DNA of 21,316 nt from Bacillota bacterium (GTDB lineage Bacteria; Bacillota; Sulfobacillia; RBS10-35; JAJYVN01): assembly GCA_021791995.1 (NCBI GenBank), contig JAJYVN010000015.1, positions 1-21,316 of the forward strand, in the 5' to 3' direction. Made by a program: the position numbers and the translations under genes. A model generated the notes under the pieces. That model saw only the letters and a program-made list of their open reading frames with translations, did no database searches and was not told the DNA's origin. Shown here in pieces: positions 14,050 to 21,316 of the stretch (its first letter is position 1; the number at the start of each line of letters is the position of its first letter).

Positions 14050-16095
14050 ATGCCGCGCAGTTTGGTTCTCGGGAACGGACAGCTCCTGTTCACGCTCGAT
14101 GACGGCTACGCCATTCGGGATATTTATTACCCCTATGTAGGCCTGTGGAACCATGTCGGCGGACACCGCTGCCGCATGGGGGTATGGGTGAGTGGCCGCT
14201 TCTCCTGGGTGGGAGAACCGGGATGGACCTGCGAACTGGGATACGAGTCCGAAGGGCTCGTCGGCCAGACGGAGTTGCGCAACGAGATTCTTGGCCTTGC
14301 ATTGCACTGTACTGACGTGGTGCATCACCAGGAAAACATATACATACGCCGCGTTGCGGTGGAAAGCCTCGCGGAAACGGAGCGCGAGGTACGCGTGTTC
14401 TTCCATCAAGACCTATCCCTCGATGACACAGACATTGGCGACACGGCGGTCTATGACCCGTCGGCGGCGCTCCTTTACCACTACAAGCGCGACCGCTACG
14501 TCATGGTCAACGGGCGATCCTCCTTGGGTGGTATCTATGAGTATGCGACCGGCGTAAAGCGCTTCCGTGGAGCTGAGGGTACTTGGCGTGATGCAGAGGA
14601 CGGGCGATTGGAAGGCAATCCGATCGCCCAGGGATCCGTAGATAGCACGGTTTCGTTTCGCCTGCAACTGCCCGCGCGCGGCCAGGAAACCGTCTGGTAC
14701 TGGTTGTGCCTAGGAAAGACCTACGGACAGACGTTACGCCTCGACCAAATGGTGCGGGCGGCAACCCCTGACACGATGGTGAGCCAAGTCCGCGCGTACT
14801 GGCAAACCTGGGTCCACAAACAGCCGCTCACCTTCGCTAACCTATCCCCATCCGTCGCGCACCTCTACGGTTTGTCCTTGGCCATTGTGCGGGCACATAT
14901 CGACCGCACCGGGGGCATCACCGCAGCCAACGACTCGGACATCCTGCAGTACAATCGCGACCACTACTCGTACGTCTGGCCACGCGACGGCGCGCTGATC
15001 AGTCGCAGCATCATTGCTTCGGGCTATCCGGAACTGGTGGCTCCCTTCTTCCACTTCTGCGCCCATGCACTCACCCAGGGAGGCTTTCTCCTGCAAAAGT
15101 ACAATCCGGACGGATCAGCCGGGTCTTGTTGGCATCCCTGGATTCAAAATGGACGTCAACAACTGCCGATCCAAGAGGACGAAACGGCCCTCGTCCTGTG
15201 GGCACTCTGGGAACACTACCAGCGTTCACGCGACAGTGAGCTGGTACTTCAACTCATCCCTACCTTAATCCAGCCCGCCGCTGAATTTCTTCTCGGCTAC
15301 ATCCACCCCCACCTCGGTCTGCCGCGCGAAACGTACGACCTCTGGGAGGAGCGGCGCGGAGTACATACTTGGACCTGCGCCGCAGTGTATGGTGCGCTCG
15401 AGGCAGCGTCGCAACTGGTGGCACTCGTGGGTGACCGCCAGAACGCGCAGCGCTATCGGCTGGCCGCAGAGCGCGTTCGGGACGGAATCATCGCCCACCT
15501 CTTCGACACCGCGCTCGGCCGGTTCGTCCGTACCCTCCAGGTGGCCGAAGACGGTTCCGTCCGGCGCGATCCCACCCCGGACTCGAGCATCGCGGGGCTG
15601 TTCCTCTTCGGTGTCCTACCCGCCAACGATCCACACATGGCCGCAACGATGCGCATCCTCGAGGAACGACTCTGGGTGCAAACAGAGGTCGGCGGTATGG
15701 CCCGCTACACGGGCGACCAGTATTTCCGCACCAACTGGTACGACTTCGACAGCGTACCCGGCAATCCGTGGTTCATCACCACGCTCTGGCTTGCGGACTG
15801 GTATACCCTGACCGCCACGAACCGGGCTGATCTGGAGCGCTCCCGGGAACTCTTGCAGTGGGTGGTCGACCAGGCCATGCCGACAGGGATCCTGCCGGAA
15901 CAGGTCAATCCGTACAACGGATCCCCTCTGTCGGTGGCTCCCCTGTGCTGGTCCCATGCCACATTCTGTTTCTCCGTCCTCTCCTATCTGGACCGTTGGA
16001 ACGCCCTGGAGGGAACCGAGGAATCCACCGAAGAAGAGGCCATCTCAAGCGGTGAGGCGGATGGACTGACCGCAGTGCGCGAAAGCGCGATCTGA
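14050..16095 (+). CDS. Glycoside hydrolase family 15, glucoamylase/trehalase-like
   Basis: A 681-residue two-domain GH15 enzyme. The N-terminal half (1-270) is beta-rich and corresponds to the extra beta-sandwich of bacterial members. The catalytic (alpha/alpha)6 barrel from about 275 shows YSYVWPRDGA (306-315), IQEDETALVLWAL (374-386), DLWEERRGVHTWT (430-442) with the general acid Glu433 or Glu434, and LPEQVNP (615-621) with the general base Glu617. There is no signal peptide, so it should act inside the cell on glycogen/maltodextrin ends or an alpha-glucoside such as trehalose; the sequence cannot separate these. The acidic tail after 660 is not needed for catalysis. Start ATG with GGAGG five bases upstream. 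It follows the nucleotidyltransferase gene on the same strand. Confidence 0.88.
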   Translation: MPRSLVLGNGQLLFTLDDGYAIRDIYYPYVGLWNHVGGHRCRMGVWVSGRFSWVGEPGWTCELGYESEGLVGQTELRNEILGLALHCTDVVHHQENIYIRRVAVESLAETEREVRVFFHQDLSLDDTDIGDTAVYDPSAALLYHYKRDRYVMVNGRSSLGGIYEYATGVKRFRGAEGTWRDAEDGRLEGNPIAQGSVDSTVSFRLQLPARGQETVWYWLCLGKTYGQTLRLDQMVRAATPDTMVSQVRAYWQTWVHKQPLTFANLSPSVAHLYGLSLAIVRAHIDRTGGITAANDSDILQYNRDHYSYVWPRDGALISRSIIASGYPELVAPFFHFCAHALTQGGFLLQKYNPDGSAGSCWHPWIQNGRQQLPIQEDETALVLWALWEHYQRSRDSELVLQLIPTLIQPAAEFLLGYIHPHLGLPRETYDLWEERRGVHTWTCAAVYGALEAASQLVALVGDRQNAQRYRLAAERVRDGIIAHLFDTALGRFVRTLQVAEDGSVRRDPTPDSSIAGLFLFGVLPANDPHMAATMRILEERLWVQTEVGGMARYTGDQYFRTNWYDFDSVPGNPWFITTLWLADWYTLTATNRADLERSRELLQWVVDQAMPTGILPEQVNPYNGSPLSVAPLCWSHATFCFSVLSYLDRWNALEGTEESTEEEAISSGEADGLTAVRESAI

Positions 16096-16114
16096 ACCTC
16101 GAAGGCCGCAGTGC

Positions 16115-16144
16115 TTGACGCATCCTGGAGAGCCATGCTACCCT
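16115..16144 (+). promoter_or_regulatory. Promoter of the riboflavin operon
   Basis: TTGACG (16115-16120) and TACCCT (16139-16144) are separated by 18 bases, and TG one base before the TACCCT makes an extended -10. It lies 20 bases after the stop of the GH15 gene and about 17 bases before the FMN riboswitch. Confidence 0.6.
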
Positions 16145-16160
16145 GCGCCGGTAATTGACC

Positions 16161-16318
16161 ACTCCTTCGGGGCAGGGTGATCCTGGGACTTCCAGGGTAT
16201 TCCCGACCGGCGGTGATGCCCTCGGTACCGAGGGACAAGCGCCGCAAGCCTCCTCCCGTGGAGGCACGACCCGGTGCGAATCCGGGGCCGACGGTAGAGT
16301 CCGGATGGGAGAAGGAGT
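16161..16318 (+). promoter_or_regulatory. FMN riboswitch (RFN element)
   Basis: The element carries the conserved RFN parts: CTTCGGGGCAGGGTGA, TTCCCGACCGGCGGTGA, GCCTCC/GGAGGC, CCCGGTGCGAATCCGGGGCC, GACGGTAGAGTCCGGATGGG and the final AGAAGGAGT. P1 is ACTCCTTC (16161-16168) paired with GAAGGAGT (16311-16318). When FMN binds, the downstream terminator should form and shut off ribD-ribE-ribBA. P2 is unusual: a further stem CCTGG (16182-16186)/CCAGG (16192-16196) is inserted in its loop. Confidence 0.95.
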
Positions 16319-16363
16319 ATGGTGAGCCTGCGGCATGGGGCTCGCCCTCCGAACGTTGCCATA

Positions 16364-16400
16364 CCCCGATGGCTCTGTGGTCATCGGGGTTTCTTCTTTT
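16364..16400 (+). terminator. Intrinsic terminator of the FMN riboswitch
   Basis: CCCCGATG (16364-16371) pairs with CATCGGGG (16382-16389), followed by TTTCTTCTTTT. An alternative pairing GTATGG (16317-16322)/CCATAC (16359-16364) uses the 3' side of P1 and the first base of the terminator stem, and would serve as the antiterminator. A side hairpin GAGCC (16324-16328)/GGCTC (16339-16343) lies between them. Confidence 0.9.
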
Positions 16401-16416
16401 GGGGGGAGGGGATACG

Positions 16417-17529
16417 GTGGCGACCACTGACGCGGTCTTTATGGCGCGCGCCCTGGAACTAGCGGAACGCGGGGCGGGTCGAACCGCCCCCAACCCCATC
16501 GTCGGCGCAGTCGTCGTGCGTGATGGACGAATCGTCGGGGAGGGTTTTCACGCCCGGGCAGGCCAAGCACATGCCGAGGTCACCGCGCTGCAAGCGGCAG
16601 GGGTAGCTGCTCGAGGTAGCACCCTCTACGTTACCCTGGAACCGTGCAATCACTTCGGTCGCACGCCCCCGTGCACGGATGCGATCATCCAGGCCGGCGT
16701 GCAGCAGGTCGTCGTGGCGGTCATCGATCCCGATCTGCGGGTCGCAGGCAGGGGCCTGGAGCACCTACGCCAGGCGGGGGTAGAGGTCTCCCTCGGAGTG
16801 TTATCCGATCGAGCCGCTTGGGCCAACCGCTTCTACCTCACCGCACGCCGGTTGGGTCGCCCCCGAGTGCTGTATAAATACGCCATGACCGCTGACGGCC
16901 GGATCTCCACCGCCTCTGGCAACAGCCGCTGGGTCTCCGCACCCCCCGCACGTACCGAGGTACATCGGCTCCGCGATCGCCTGGATGCCGTGCTGGTGGG
17001 AGCCGGTACAGTGCTCTACGACGACCCCCAGCTCACCTGCCGCATCCCGGGAGGACGCGACCCGCTCCGTGTCGTTGCAGATAGTCACGGTAGCACGCCA
17101 CCCTCGGCTCGCGTGCTACGACCCGGAACACTTCTCCTGGTCACTGCGAGCTGTGCGCCTGAACGGGCCGATCGCCTGCGCCAAACCGGCACCGAGGTTG
17201 AAGTGATTGACGCGGACGCCGAGGGCCACTGCTTGCCGAAGGCCATCCTGGCGGCCCTTCATCGCCGCAACTGCTTGGGCGTGCTGCTCGAGGGGGGACC
17301 TACACTCGCCACCTCTCTTCTTTCCGCACATCTCATCGACGAGATCGTCTGCATCTTCGCTCCCAAGCTCATCGGTGCCTCCGCCCCCGGCCCGTTTGCG
17401 GGAGGTCATGGACCTGAGCGCATGGACCAAGCAATCTCGATCCACCATCTCCAAGCGCGGCCGCTTGGTCCCGACATCTGGCTAACAGCCGAGATTGAGG
17501 GGAGCAGCATTCCATGTTCACAGGACTGA
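16417..17529 (+). CDS. ribD: RibD, bifunctional riboflavin deaminase/reductase
   Basis: RibD deaminates the pyrimidine and then reduces the ribosyl side chain in riboflavin synthesis. The 370-residue protein has the usual length. The deaminase half shows HAE (52-54) and TLEPCNHFGRTPPC (73-86) for zinc. The reductase half shows VLYKYAMTADGRI (151-163), SGNSRWVS (167-174) and LVGAGTVLYDDPQL (193-206). The GTG start at 16417 has GGGGGGAGGGG upstream and puts the first residue 14 codons before the family's TAPNPIVGAVV. The gene overlaps ribE by 16 bases (stop 17529, ribE start 17514), so the two are translationally coupled. Confidence 0.95.
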   Translation: MATTDAVFMARALELAERGAGRTAPNPIVGAVVVRDGRIVGEGFHARAGQAHAEVTALQAAGVAARGSTLYVTLEPCNHFGRTPPCTDAIIQAGVQQVVVAVIDPDLRVAGRGLEHLRQAGVEVSLGVLSDRAAWANRFYLTARRLGRPRVLYKYAMTADGRISTASGNSRWVSAPPARTEVHRLRDRLDAVLVGAGTVLYDDPQLTCRIPGGRDPLRVVADSHGSTPPSARVLRPGTLLLVTASCAPERADRLRQTGTEVEVIDADAEGHCLPKAILAALHRRNCLGVLLEGGPTLATSLLSAHLIDEIVCIFAPKLIGASAPGPFAGGHGPERMDQAISIHHLQARPLGPDIWLTAEIEGSSIPCSQD

Positions 17530-18116
17530 TCGAGGCCATCGGTGAGGTCATCGCGGCACGGCAAATGCCGGATCGCAATGGCATGCAGCTACGGATCGCC
17601 TGCCCGTTCGCGGCGTCGCTCGGGCCAGGAGAGAGCGTTGCCGTCAGCGGCCCGTGCCTCACCGTGGAGGAACAGGATTTAACATCGTTCCTGGTGACGG
17701 CAGTACCACTCACTCTGGAGCGCACGACCCTCGGCACACTTCGGCCCGGCGACCGCGTCAACCTGGAGCGAGCCCTCCCGGCGCATGGACGGCTGGGCGG
17801 GCACTTCGTGCAGGGACACATCGACGGTACCGCGCGGCTGGTGGACCGGAGCCTAACAGCGGGACTTCTTCTTGAGATCGAAGTGGCACCGGATCTTCTC
17901 CGCTACATCACCCCTCGTGGTTCGATCGCGGTCGACGGTGTCAGCCTGACTGTCGCCCGTCTCGATGGCCCTCGCTTTACGGTGGCCATCATTCCAGAGA
18001 CACAGGCCCACACCACGCTTGGCATGCGGCAGGTGGGTGATGCCGTGAACGTAGAGACAGACATTTTGGCGAAGTATGTGGAGCGAGTGTTTCGTCGGGA
18101 AGCGGAGGAGGCGTAG
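17514..18116 (+). CDS. ribE: RibE, riboflavin synthase alpha subunit
   Basis: The enzyme dismutates two lumazines into riboflavin. The protein has 200 residues and the family start MFTGLIEAIGEV. The duplicated lumazine-binding domain is visible: first copy with SGPCLTVEE (45-53), GHFVQGHIDGTA (96-107) and a second copy with AVDGVSLTV. The first copy has SGPCLTV where NGVCLTV is usual. The ATG lies inside the end of ribD, and the stop is four bases before the ribBA start. Riboswitch control is shared with ribD. Confidence 0.95.
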   Translation: MFTGLIEAIGEVIAARQMPDRNGMQLRIACPFAASLGPGESVAVSGPCLTVEEQDLTSFLVTAVPLTLERTTLGTLRPGDRVNLERALPAHGRLGGHFVQGHIDGTARLVDRSLTAGLLLEIEVAPDLLRYITPRGSIAVDGVSLTVARLDGPRFTVAIIPETQAHTTLGMRQVGDAVNVETDILAKYVERVFRREAEEA

Positions 18117-18120
18117 GACG

Positions 18121-19332
18121 GTGCATACAACCGAAGAAGCCGCAGTGGTGGAATTGGCTCTGGCAGAGTTACGCCAGGGACACTTCGTCATCGTGGTCGA
18201 TGACGCAGAGCGCGAAAACGAAGGCGACCTGATTCTGGCCGCCCAGCATGCCACACCCGAAGCCATCAATTTTATGGCGCGTTTCGGGCGCGGATTGATC
18301 TGCCTCGCGATGGACGAGGCGCACATTGACCGGCTGCAGTTGCCGTTGATGGTTGAGGCACGCTCCAATGAGGAACGCATGCGCACCGCGTTCACCGTAA
18401 GCATCGACGCACGAGACACGCACACCGGCATCTCCGCTGCGGAACGCGCCCACACCATCCGCGTGGCCTCGGACCCCCAAAGCCGTCCGGAAGACCTGGT
18501 TCGCCCCGGTCATATCCTGCCCCTGCGGGCCCGAGAGGGAGGCGTACTGCGCCGTCCTGGTCACACAGAGGCAGCGGTCGACCTCATGCGGCTTGCTGGT
18601 CTCGAGGCGGCCGGCGTGACGTGCGAGATCATGAACGACGACGGCACCATGGCCCGTCGACCTGAATTAGAGCACTTCGCTCGGACTCACCACTTGGTGA
18701 TGTTGCGCATCGCGCAACTCGTGGCCTATCGCCATCAGCGCGAGGGCCTGGTGCGCCGCGTGGCGGAAGCTCAACTCCCCACGAGGCATGGCCTGTGGCG
18801 CCTCGTTGCCTATGACGAAGTGACCGGTGGACAGACCCATGTCGCCCTGGTGATGGGAGACGTGGCGGACGGCCAGCCTGTTCTCGTGCGCATGCACAGC
18901 GAATGCCTCACCGGAGACGTCTTTGGCTCACTGCGCTGCGACTGCGGAGAGCAACTGGATAGCGCGATGTCCACCGTCGCAGCCGAAGGCCGCGGCGTGG
19001 TCTGTTACCTGCGCCAGGAGGGTCGAGGCATCGGACTGAGCAACAAGGTCCGAGCCTATGCACTCCAGGACAAGGGGCTCGATACGGTGGAGGCCAATAT
19101 AGCCCTTGGCTTTCCGCCCGACGCCCGCGATTACGGAACGGGCGCACAGATATTGGCGGACCTCGGCGTGCAGAAGATTCGCCTCCTCACCAACAACCCA
19201 CAGAAGCAATATGCCCTCGCAGGCTTCGGTCTAGAGATCGTCGAGCGCCTACCGCTCAAGGTACCGGAACGACCAGAGGATGCGGCCTACCTCGCCGCCA
19301 AGAAGACCAAGCTCGGTCATTTGCTTCCTTGA
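18121..19332 (+). CDS. ribBA: RibBA, DHBP synthase/GTP cyclohydrolase II
   Basis: A fusion of 403 residues that makes both riboflavin precursors. The RibB half carries DDAERENEGDL (27-37) and RPGHTEAAVDL (145-155). The RibA half has HSECLTGDVFGSLRCDCGE (259-277) with zinc ligands Cys262, Cys273 and Cys275, and RQEGRGIGL (298-306). The GTG at 18121 has GGAGG nine bases upstream and lies four bases after the ribE stop. A longer in-frame reading into ribE has a basic stretch with no family match. No ribH follows, though it usually does in this operon type. Confidence 0.95.
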   Translation: MHTTEEAAVVELALAELRQGHFVIVVDDAERENEGDLILAAQHATPEAINFMARFGRGLICLAMDEAHIDRLQLPLMVEARSNEERMRTAFTVSIDARDTHTGISAAERAHTIRVASDPQSRPEDLVRPGHILPLRAREGGVLRRPGHTEAAVDLMRLAGLEAAGVTCEIMNDDGTMARRPELEHFARTHHLVMLRIAQLVAYRHQREGLVRRVAEAQLPTRHGLWRLVAYDEVTGGQTHVALVMGDVADGQPVLVRMHSECLTGDVFGSLRCDCGEQLDSAMSTVAAEGRGVVCYLRQEGRGIGLSNKVRAYALQDKGLDTVEANIALGFPPDARDYGTGAQILADLGVQKIRLLTNNPQKQYALAGFGLEIVERLPLKVPERPEDAAYLAAKKTKLGHLLP

Positions 19333-19546
19333 GTGGGGTCAGACCTCCTTGTGCTACTTGTTTTTCCATGAGCCGGGGCGGCGAACGCACCCCTACGGTG
19401 CAGCGTCAACCCGGCCACAGTGGCCAGGCATGCAGGGGGCAACCCTGGTGGCCGATTCCATACCACCCCACGTCCTCCCCATGCAGAGAGGGACCATCAC
19501 CTCCCGGCACTGGTCCCTCTCGCAGCAACCGCTCTCTCCGTGAGGA
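19333..19546. other. Convergent non-coding region with several hairpins
   Basis: This stretch separates the tail of ribBA (plus) from the tail of thiC (minus). I see GGCCAC/GTGGCC (near 19412-19424), GCACC/GGTGC around 19388-19402, a 3'-end CTTGTTTTTCC at about 19347-19357 without a clear stem, and the strong repeat at 19486-19521. No open frame has a ribosome binding site and a recognisable product. It may hold the 3' ends of both transcripts; I see no canonical terminator. Confidence 0.5.
19486..19521. repeat. Perfect 11-base inverted repeat
   Basis: GAGAGGGACCA (19486-19496) pairs perfectly with TGGTCCCTCTC (19511-19521) around a 14-base loop. It lies between the converging stops of ribBA and thiC, so it could end or protect one of the transcripts, but neither side has a U-run and it is not a classical intrinsic terminator. 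Confidence 0.7.
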
Positions 19547-20905
19547 TCAGGCCATTTGCGCGGCCCCTTCCGCAATGGCCTCCTCCAGAGCACCCCAATC
19601 TACGTCTTTGAAGTTATGCATCGGGCAATACTTGGGCCCGCACATTGAGCAGAACTCTGCGGTCTTGAAGTAGTCGTCCGCCAACGTCTCATCGTGCATC
19701 GCGCGCGCGCGTTCCGGATCAAGCGAGAGTTCAAACTGCCGGTTCCAATCGAAGGTGTAACGGGCGCGGCTCAGTTCATCATCGCGAAGCCGTGCCCCGG
19801 GCCGCCCACGTGCCACATCCGCTGCGTGCGCGGCAATCTTGTACGCAATCACACCCTGCCGCACATCTTCGGCGTTCGGCAAGCCCAAGTGCTCCTTCGG
19901 CGTCACATAGCACAGCATCGCCGTACCATACCAAGCCGTCATGGCAGCCCCGATGGCCGAAGTGATGTGATCATATCCCGGAGCAATATCGGTCACGAGC
20001 GGCCCCAGGGTGTAGAAGGGAGCCTCCTGGCAGATCTCCGCCTGCAGACGGTTATTCTCGGCGATCTGATCCATGGGCACATGCCCAGGCCCCTCAATCA
20101 TGACCTGCACATCGCGCTGCCAGGCCCGCTGCGTCAATTCACCCAGCGTCCGCAATTCCGCAAACTGCGCAGCGTCCGACGCGTCGTGCAGGCATCCCGG
20201 CCTTAGACCATCGCCGAGGCTCAGCGTCACGTCATAGTGAGCCGCAATGTCGAGCACTTGGTCGAAGTGCACATAGAGTGGATTCTGGCGCCGGTGATGT
20301 ACCATCCAACGCGCCAGAATCCCTCCACCCCGGCTGACAATGCCGGTGATGCGGTGCTGACAGTGTGGCAGGTGCTCGAGCAGCACGCCAGCATGGATCG
20401 TCATGTAGTCAACACCCTGCTTGGCCTGCCGCTCAATCACATCCAGCAGTAATTCGGCGCTGAGGTCCTCAATCGAATGGACTTCTTCCAGCGCCTGATA
20501 GATGGGAACGGTACCGATGGGAACACTCGCCCGGTCAATGATCGCGCAGCGAATGGGGTCGATGTTCTTGCCCGTTGAGAGATCCATCACAGTATCCGCT
20601 CCGAACTTCTCGGCGAGAAGAAGCTTTCCCACCTCCTCGTCAAGACCAGAACTCGTCGGAGAATTACCAATGTTGGCGTTGATCTTCACCGAGAGATTGC
20701 GGCCAATCCCCATCGGCACCAGTGCGTCATGGTGCGGATTCGCTGGAATAATCGCCCGCCCACGTGCCACCTCTGAACGAACACACTCCGGCTCGAGCCC
20801 CTCGCGTCGAGCAACGACGCGCATCTCCTCCGTGATCGTTCCCTGTCGGGCATAGTGCATCTGCGTGACGCACGCGCCGTTGCGACCCTCGGCATACTTC
20901 CGCAT
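19547..20905 (-). CDS. thiC: ThiC, HMP-phosphate synthase
   Basis: ThiC is a radical-SAM-type enzyme that rearranges aminoimidazole ribotide into the pyrimidine of thiamine. This 452-residue protein is the short form without the N-terminal extension of Bacillus/E. coli ThiC. It starts MRKYAEGRNGACVTQMHYAR. It has NANIGNSP, GADTVMDLSTG, a TIHAGV strand, SRGGG and EGPGHVPMDQ, and ends with the [4Fe-4S] motif CSMCGPKYCPM (Cys419, Cys422, Cys427). The start at 20905 has GGGGAGGG upstream; an in-frame extension to 20986 would enter the riboswitch terminator. It is controlled by the TPP riboswitch and is monocistronic here. Confidence 0.95.
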   Translation of the reverse strand: MRKYAEGRNGACVTQMHYARQGTITEEMRVVARREGLEPECVRSEVARGRAIIPANPHHDALVPMGIGRNLSVKINANIGNSPTSSGLDEEVGKLLLAEKFGADTVMDLSTGKNIDPIRCAIIDRASVPIGTVPIYQALEEVHSIEDLSAELLLDVIERQAKQGVDYMTIHAGVLLEHLPHCQHRITGIVSRGGGILARWMVHHRRQNPLYVHFDQVLDIAAHYDVTLSLGDGLRPGCLHDASDAAQFAELRTLGELTQRAWQRDVQVMIEGPGHVPMDQIAENNRLQAEICQEAPFYTLGPLVTDIAPGYDHITSAIGAAMTAWYGTAMLCYVTPKEHLGLPNAEDVRQGVIAYKIAAHAADVARGRPGARLRDDELSRARYTFDWNRQFELSLDPERARAMHDETLADDYFKTAEFCSMCGPKYCPMHNFKDVDWGALEEAIAEGAAQMA

Positions 20906-20943
20906 CCCGAACCCTCCCCAAACCCCCGCCCGGTGCGGGTATA

Positions 20944-20974
20944 ACAAAAACCGGAGGCCGCTGGGCGCCTCCGG
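20944..20974 (-). terminator. Intrinsic terminator of the TPP riboswitch
   Basis: On the minus strand CCGGAGGC pairs with GCCTCCGG (20951-20958 and 20967-20974) and is followed by TTTTTGTT. It lies between the riboswitch and the thiC ribosome binding site, so thiamine pyrophosphate should stop transcription here. A hairpin GGGTT/AACCC immediately upstream (about 20978-20992) may be part of the switch. Confidence 0.92.
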
Positions 20975-20999
20975 AGAGGGTTCCAACCCTTCCCGCGAA

Positions 21000-21092
21000 G
21001 CTTCCCTACGCTGGCATTACCCAGGTCAGGTCCGAAGGGTAGGGGCCCCGCCCCTTCTCAGCCCGCGCACGGCGCAGGCACCCCCAGCCGGG
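21000..21092 (-). promoter_or_regulatory. TPP riboswitch (thi box)
   Basis: The minus strand reads CTGGGGGTGCC, then GGGCTGAGA, ACCCTTCGGACCTGACCTGG and GTAATGCCAGCGTAGGGA, the standard THI element in order. P1 forms from the first and last of these. The spacer arm between GTGCC and GGGCTGAGA is a short GC-rich hairpin. The riboswitch leads into the thiC terminator. Confidence 0.97.
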
Positions 21093-21113
21093 TCCGGCTT
21101 TCATTTTATGGCA

Positions 21114-21142
21114 AGGTTACGGTACGTGGGCCCGATTGTCAA
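21114..21142 (-). promoter_or_regulatory. Promoter of thiC
   Basis: On the minus strand a perfect -35 TTGACA (21137-21142) and a weak -10 TAACCT (21114-21119) are 17 bases apart. The start point would lie near 21107, about 15 bases before the riboswitch. Confidence 0.6.
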
Positions 21143-21164
21143 TGCCCGAAGAGACACGGCGTAT

Positions 21165-21185
21165 CCCCGTGCCTGAAGCCAGGGG
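21165..21185 (-). mobile_element. Possible right-end hairpin of a second tnpB-type element (partial)
   Basis: The minus strand reads CCCCTGGC, TTCA, GGCACGGGG, which has the same 5' arm as the tnpB element ends and the same orientation toward the adjacent gene. The 3' arm has one extra C and one mismatch. A reading frame open from the right edge to a stop at 21101 passes through it (segment NRSPWLQARGY), as happens at the ends of some tnpB genes, but none of the TnpB catalytic motifs is inside the window. The element, if present, would lie mainly to the right. Confidence 0.3.
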
Positions 21186-21316
21186 CTGCGGTTCCCTTTT
21201 ACCGGGGCCTGAGTAGTTACTATACCGAGACGCTTTGCCGTCTTCGCTGCTTGAGAGCGCATGGTGCGGATCCATATTCCAAGTATCCTACCAATGACAG
21301 GCGCAACGACGCCCCT
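21186..21316. other. Right-edge region without a supported gene
   Basis: I see no gene that I can support. A plus-strand ATG at 21261 starts an open frame to the window end but has only a weak GAGAG upstream. A minus-strand frame is open from the edge to 21101 and might be a tnpB end. Both are unconfirmed. Confidence 0.4.

Noticed and set aside
19333..19352. GTGGGGTCAGACC just after ribBA, similar to motifs near REP-associated transposases
   Set aside because: There is one copy only, no partner repeat and no transposase, so it is likely coincidence.
19333..19546. Cobalamin riboswitch or T-box leader on the minus strand (GCCACTG, GGTGG)
   Set aside because: The other conserved boxes are missing and no minus-strand gene lies downstream to be regulated.
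21261..21316. Possible plus-strand gene start at the right edge
   Set aside because: Only about 18 codons are visible, with a weak ribosome binding site and no motif.
1..21316. CRISPR array, tRNA or rRNA genes, prophage genes
   Set aside because: I looked for regular spaced repeats, cloverleaf T-arm/acceptor patterns and phage-type genes and found none. The TTCGATCC arms at 887-894 and 952-959 resemble a T-arm only in sequence.

Overview
The window is a GC-rich bacterial chromosome segment (about 60% G+C by eye). Several features suggest a Gram-positive lineage of the Bacillota (Sulfobacillus/Alicyclobacillus-like or deeper): a short ThiI next to its own cysteine desulfurase, FMN and TPP riboswitches that both end in intrinsic terminators, strong GGAGG-type ribosome binding sites, frequent GTG/TTG starts and a lipoprotein with a classical lipobox. 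The genus is inference; there is no rRNA or marker gene to settle it.

Layout. 1-61: the tail of a plus-strand gene, convergent with a small lipoprotein gene (66-758, minus). 874-970: a long nested inverted repeat of unknown role. 978-7021 (minus): a compact five-gene cluster read DUF58 protein, multi-spanning DUF4129 membrane protein, MoxR ATPase, SDR/epimerase-like protein, DapA-like aldolase. 7140-9970 (minus): cysteine desulfurase (nifZ type), thiI and a small conserved-looking protein, a tRNA 4-thiouridine/thiamine sulfur-transfer operon. 9978 to about 11252: a solo tnpB element of the IS200/IS605 group (IS1341 type, no tnpA), inserted in the divergent control region between nifZ and the next plus-strand gene. 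Its right end touches the ribosome binding site of nifZ.

11477-16095 (plus): a nucleotidyltransferase/phosphoglucomutase-like fusion of the GDP-mannose pyrophosphorylase type and a GH15 glucoamylase-like enzyme, suggesting surface polysaccharide or storage-glucan metabolism. 16115-19332 (plus): promoter, FMN riboswitch, terminator, then ribD-ribE-ribBA; ribH is not present. 19333-19546: a convergent non-coding stretch with several hairpins. 19547-21142 (minus): thiC behind a promoter, TPP riboswitch and terminator. At the right edge (21165-21185) a hairpin resembling the tnpB element ends lies just upstream of the thiC promoter.

The chief themes are cofactor metabolism (thiamine, riboflavin, sulfur transfer) under riboswitch control, and tnpB-type element ends placed beside two sulfur/thiamine loci. 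I found no CRISPR array, tRNA, rRNA, prophage or defence island. The most unusual items are the tnpB/nifZ junction, the extra hairpin inside P2 of the FMN riboswitch, and the 97-base nested hairpin near the left end. I did not find a clearly new multi-gene system.
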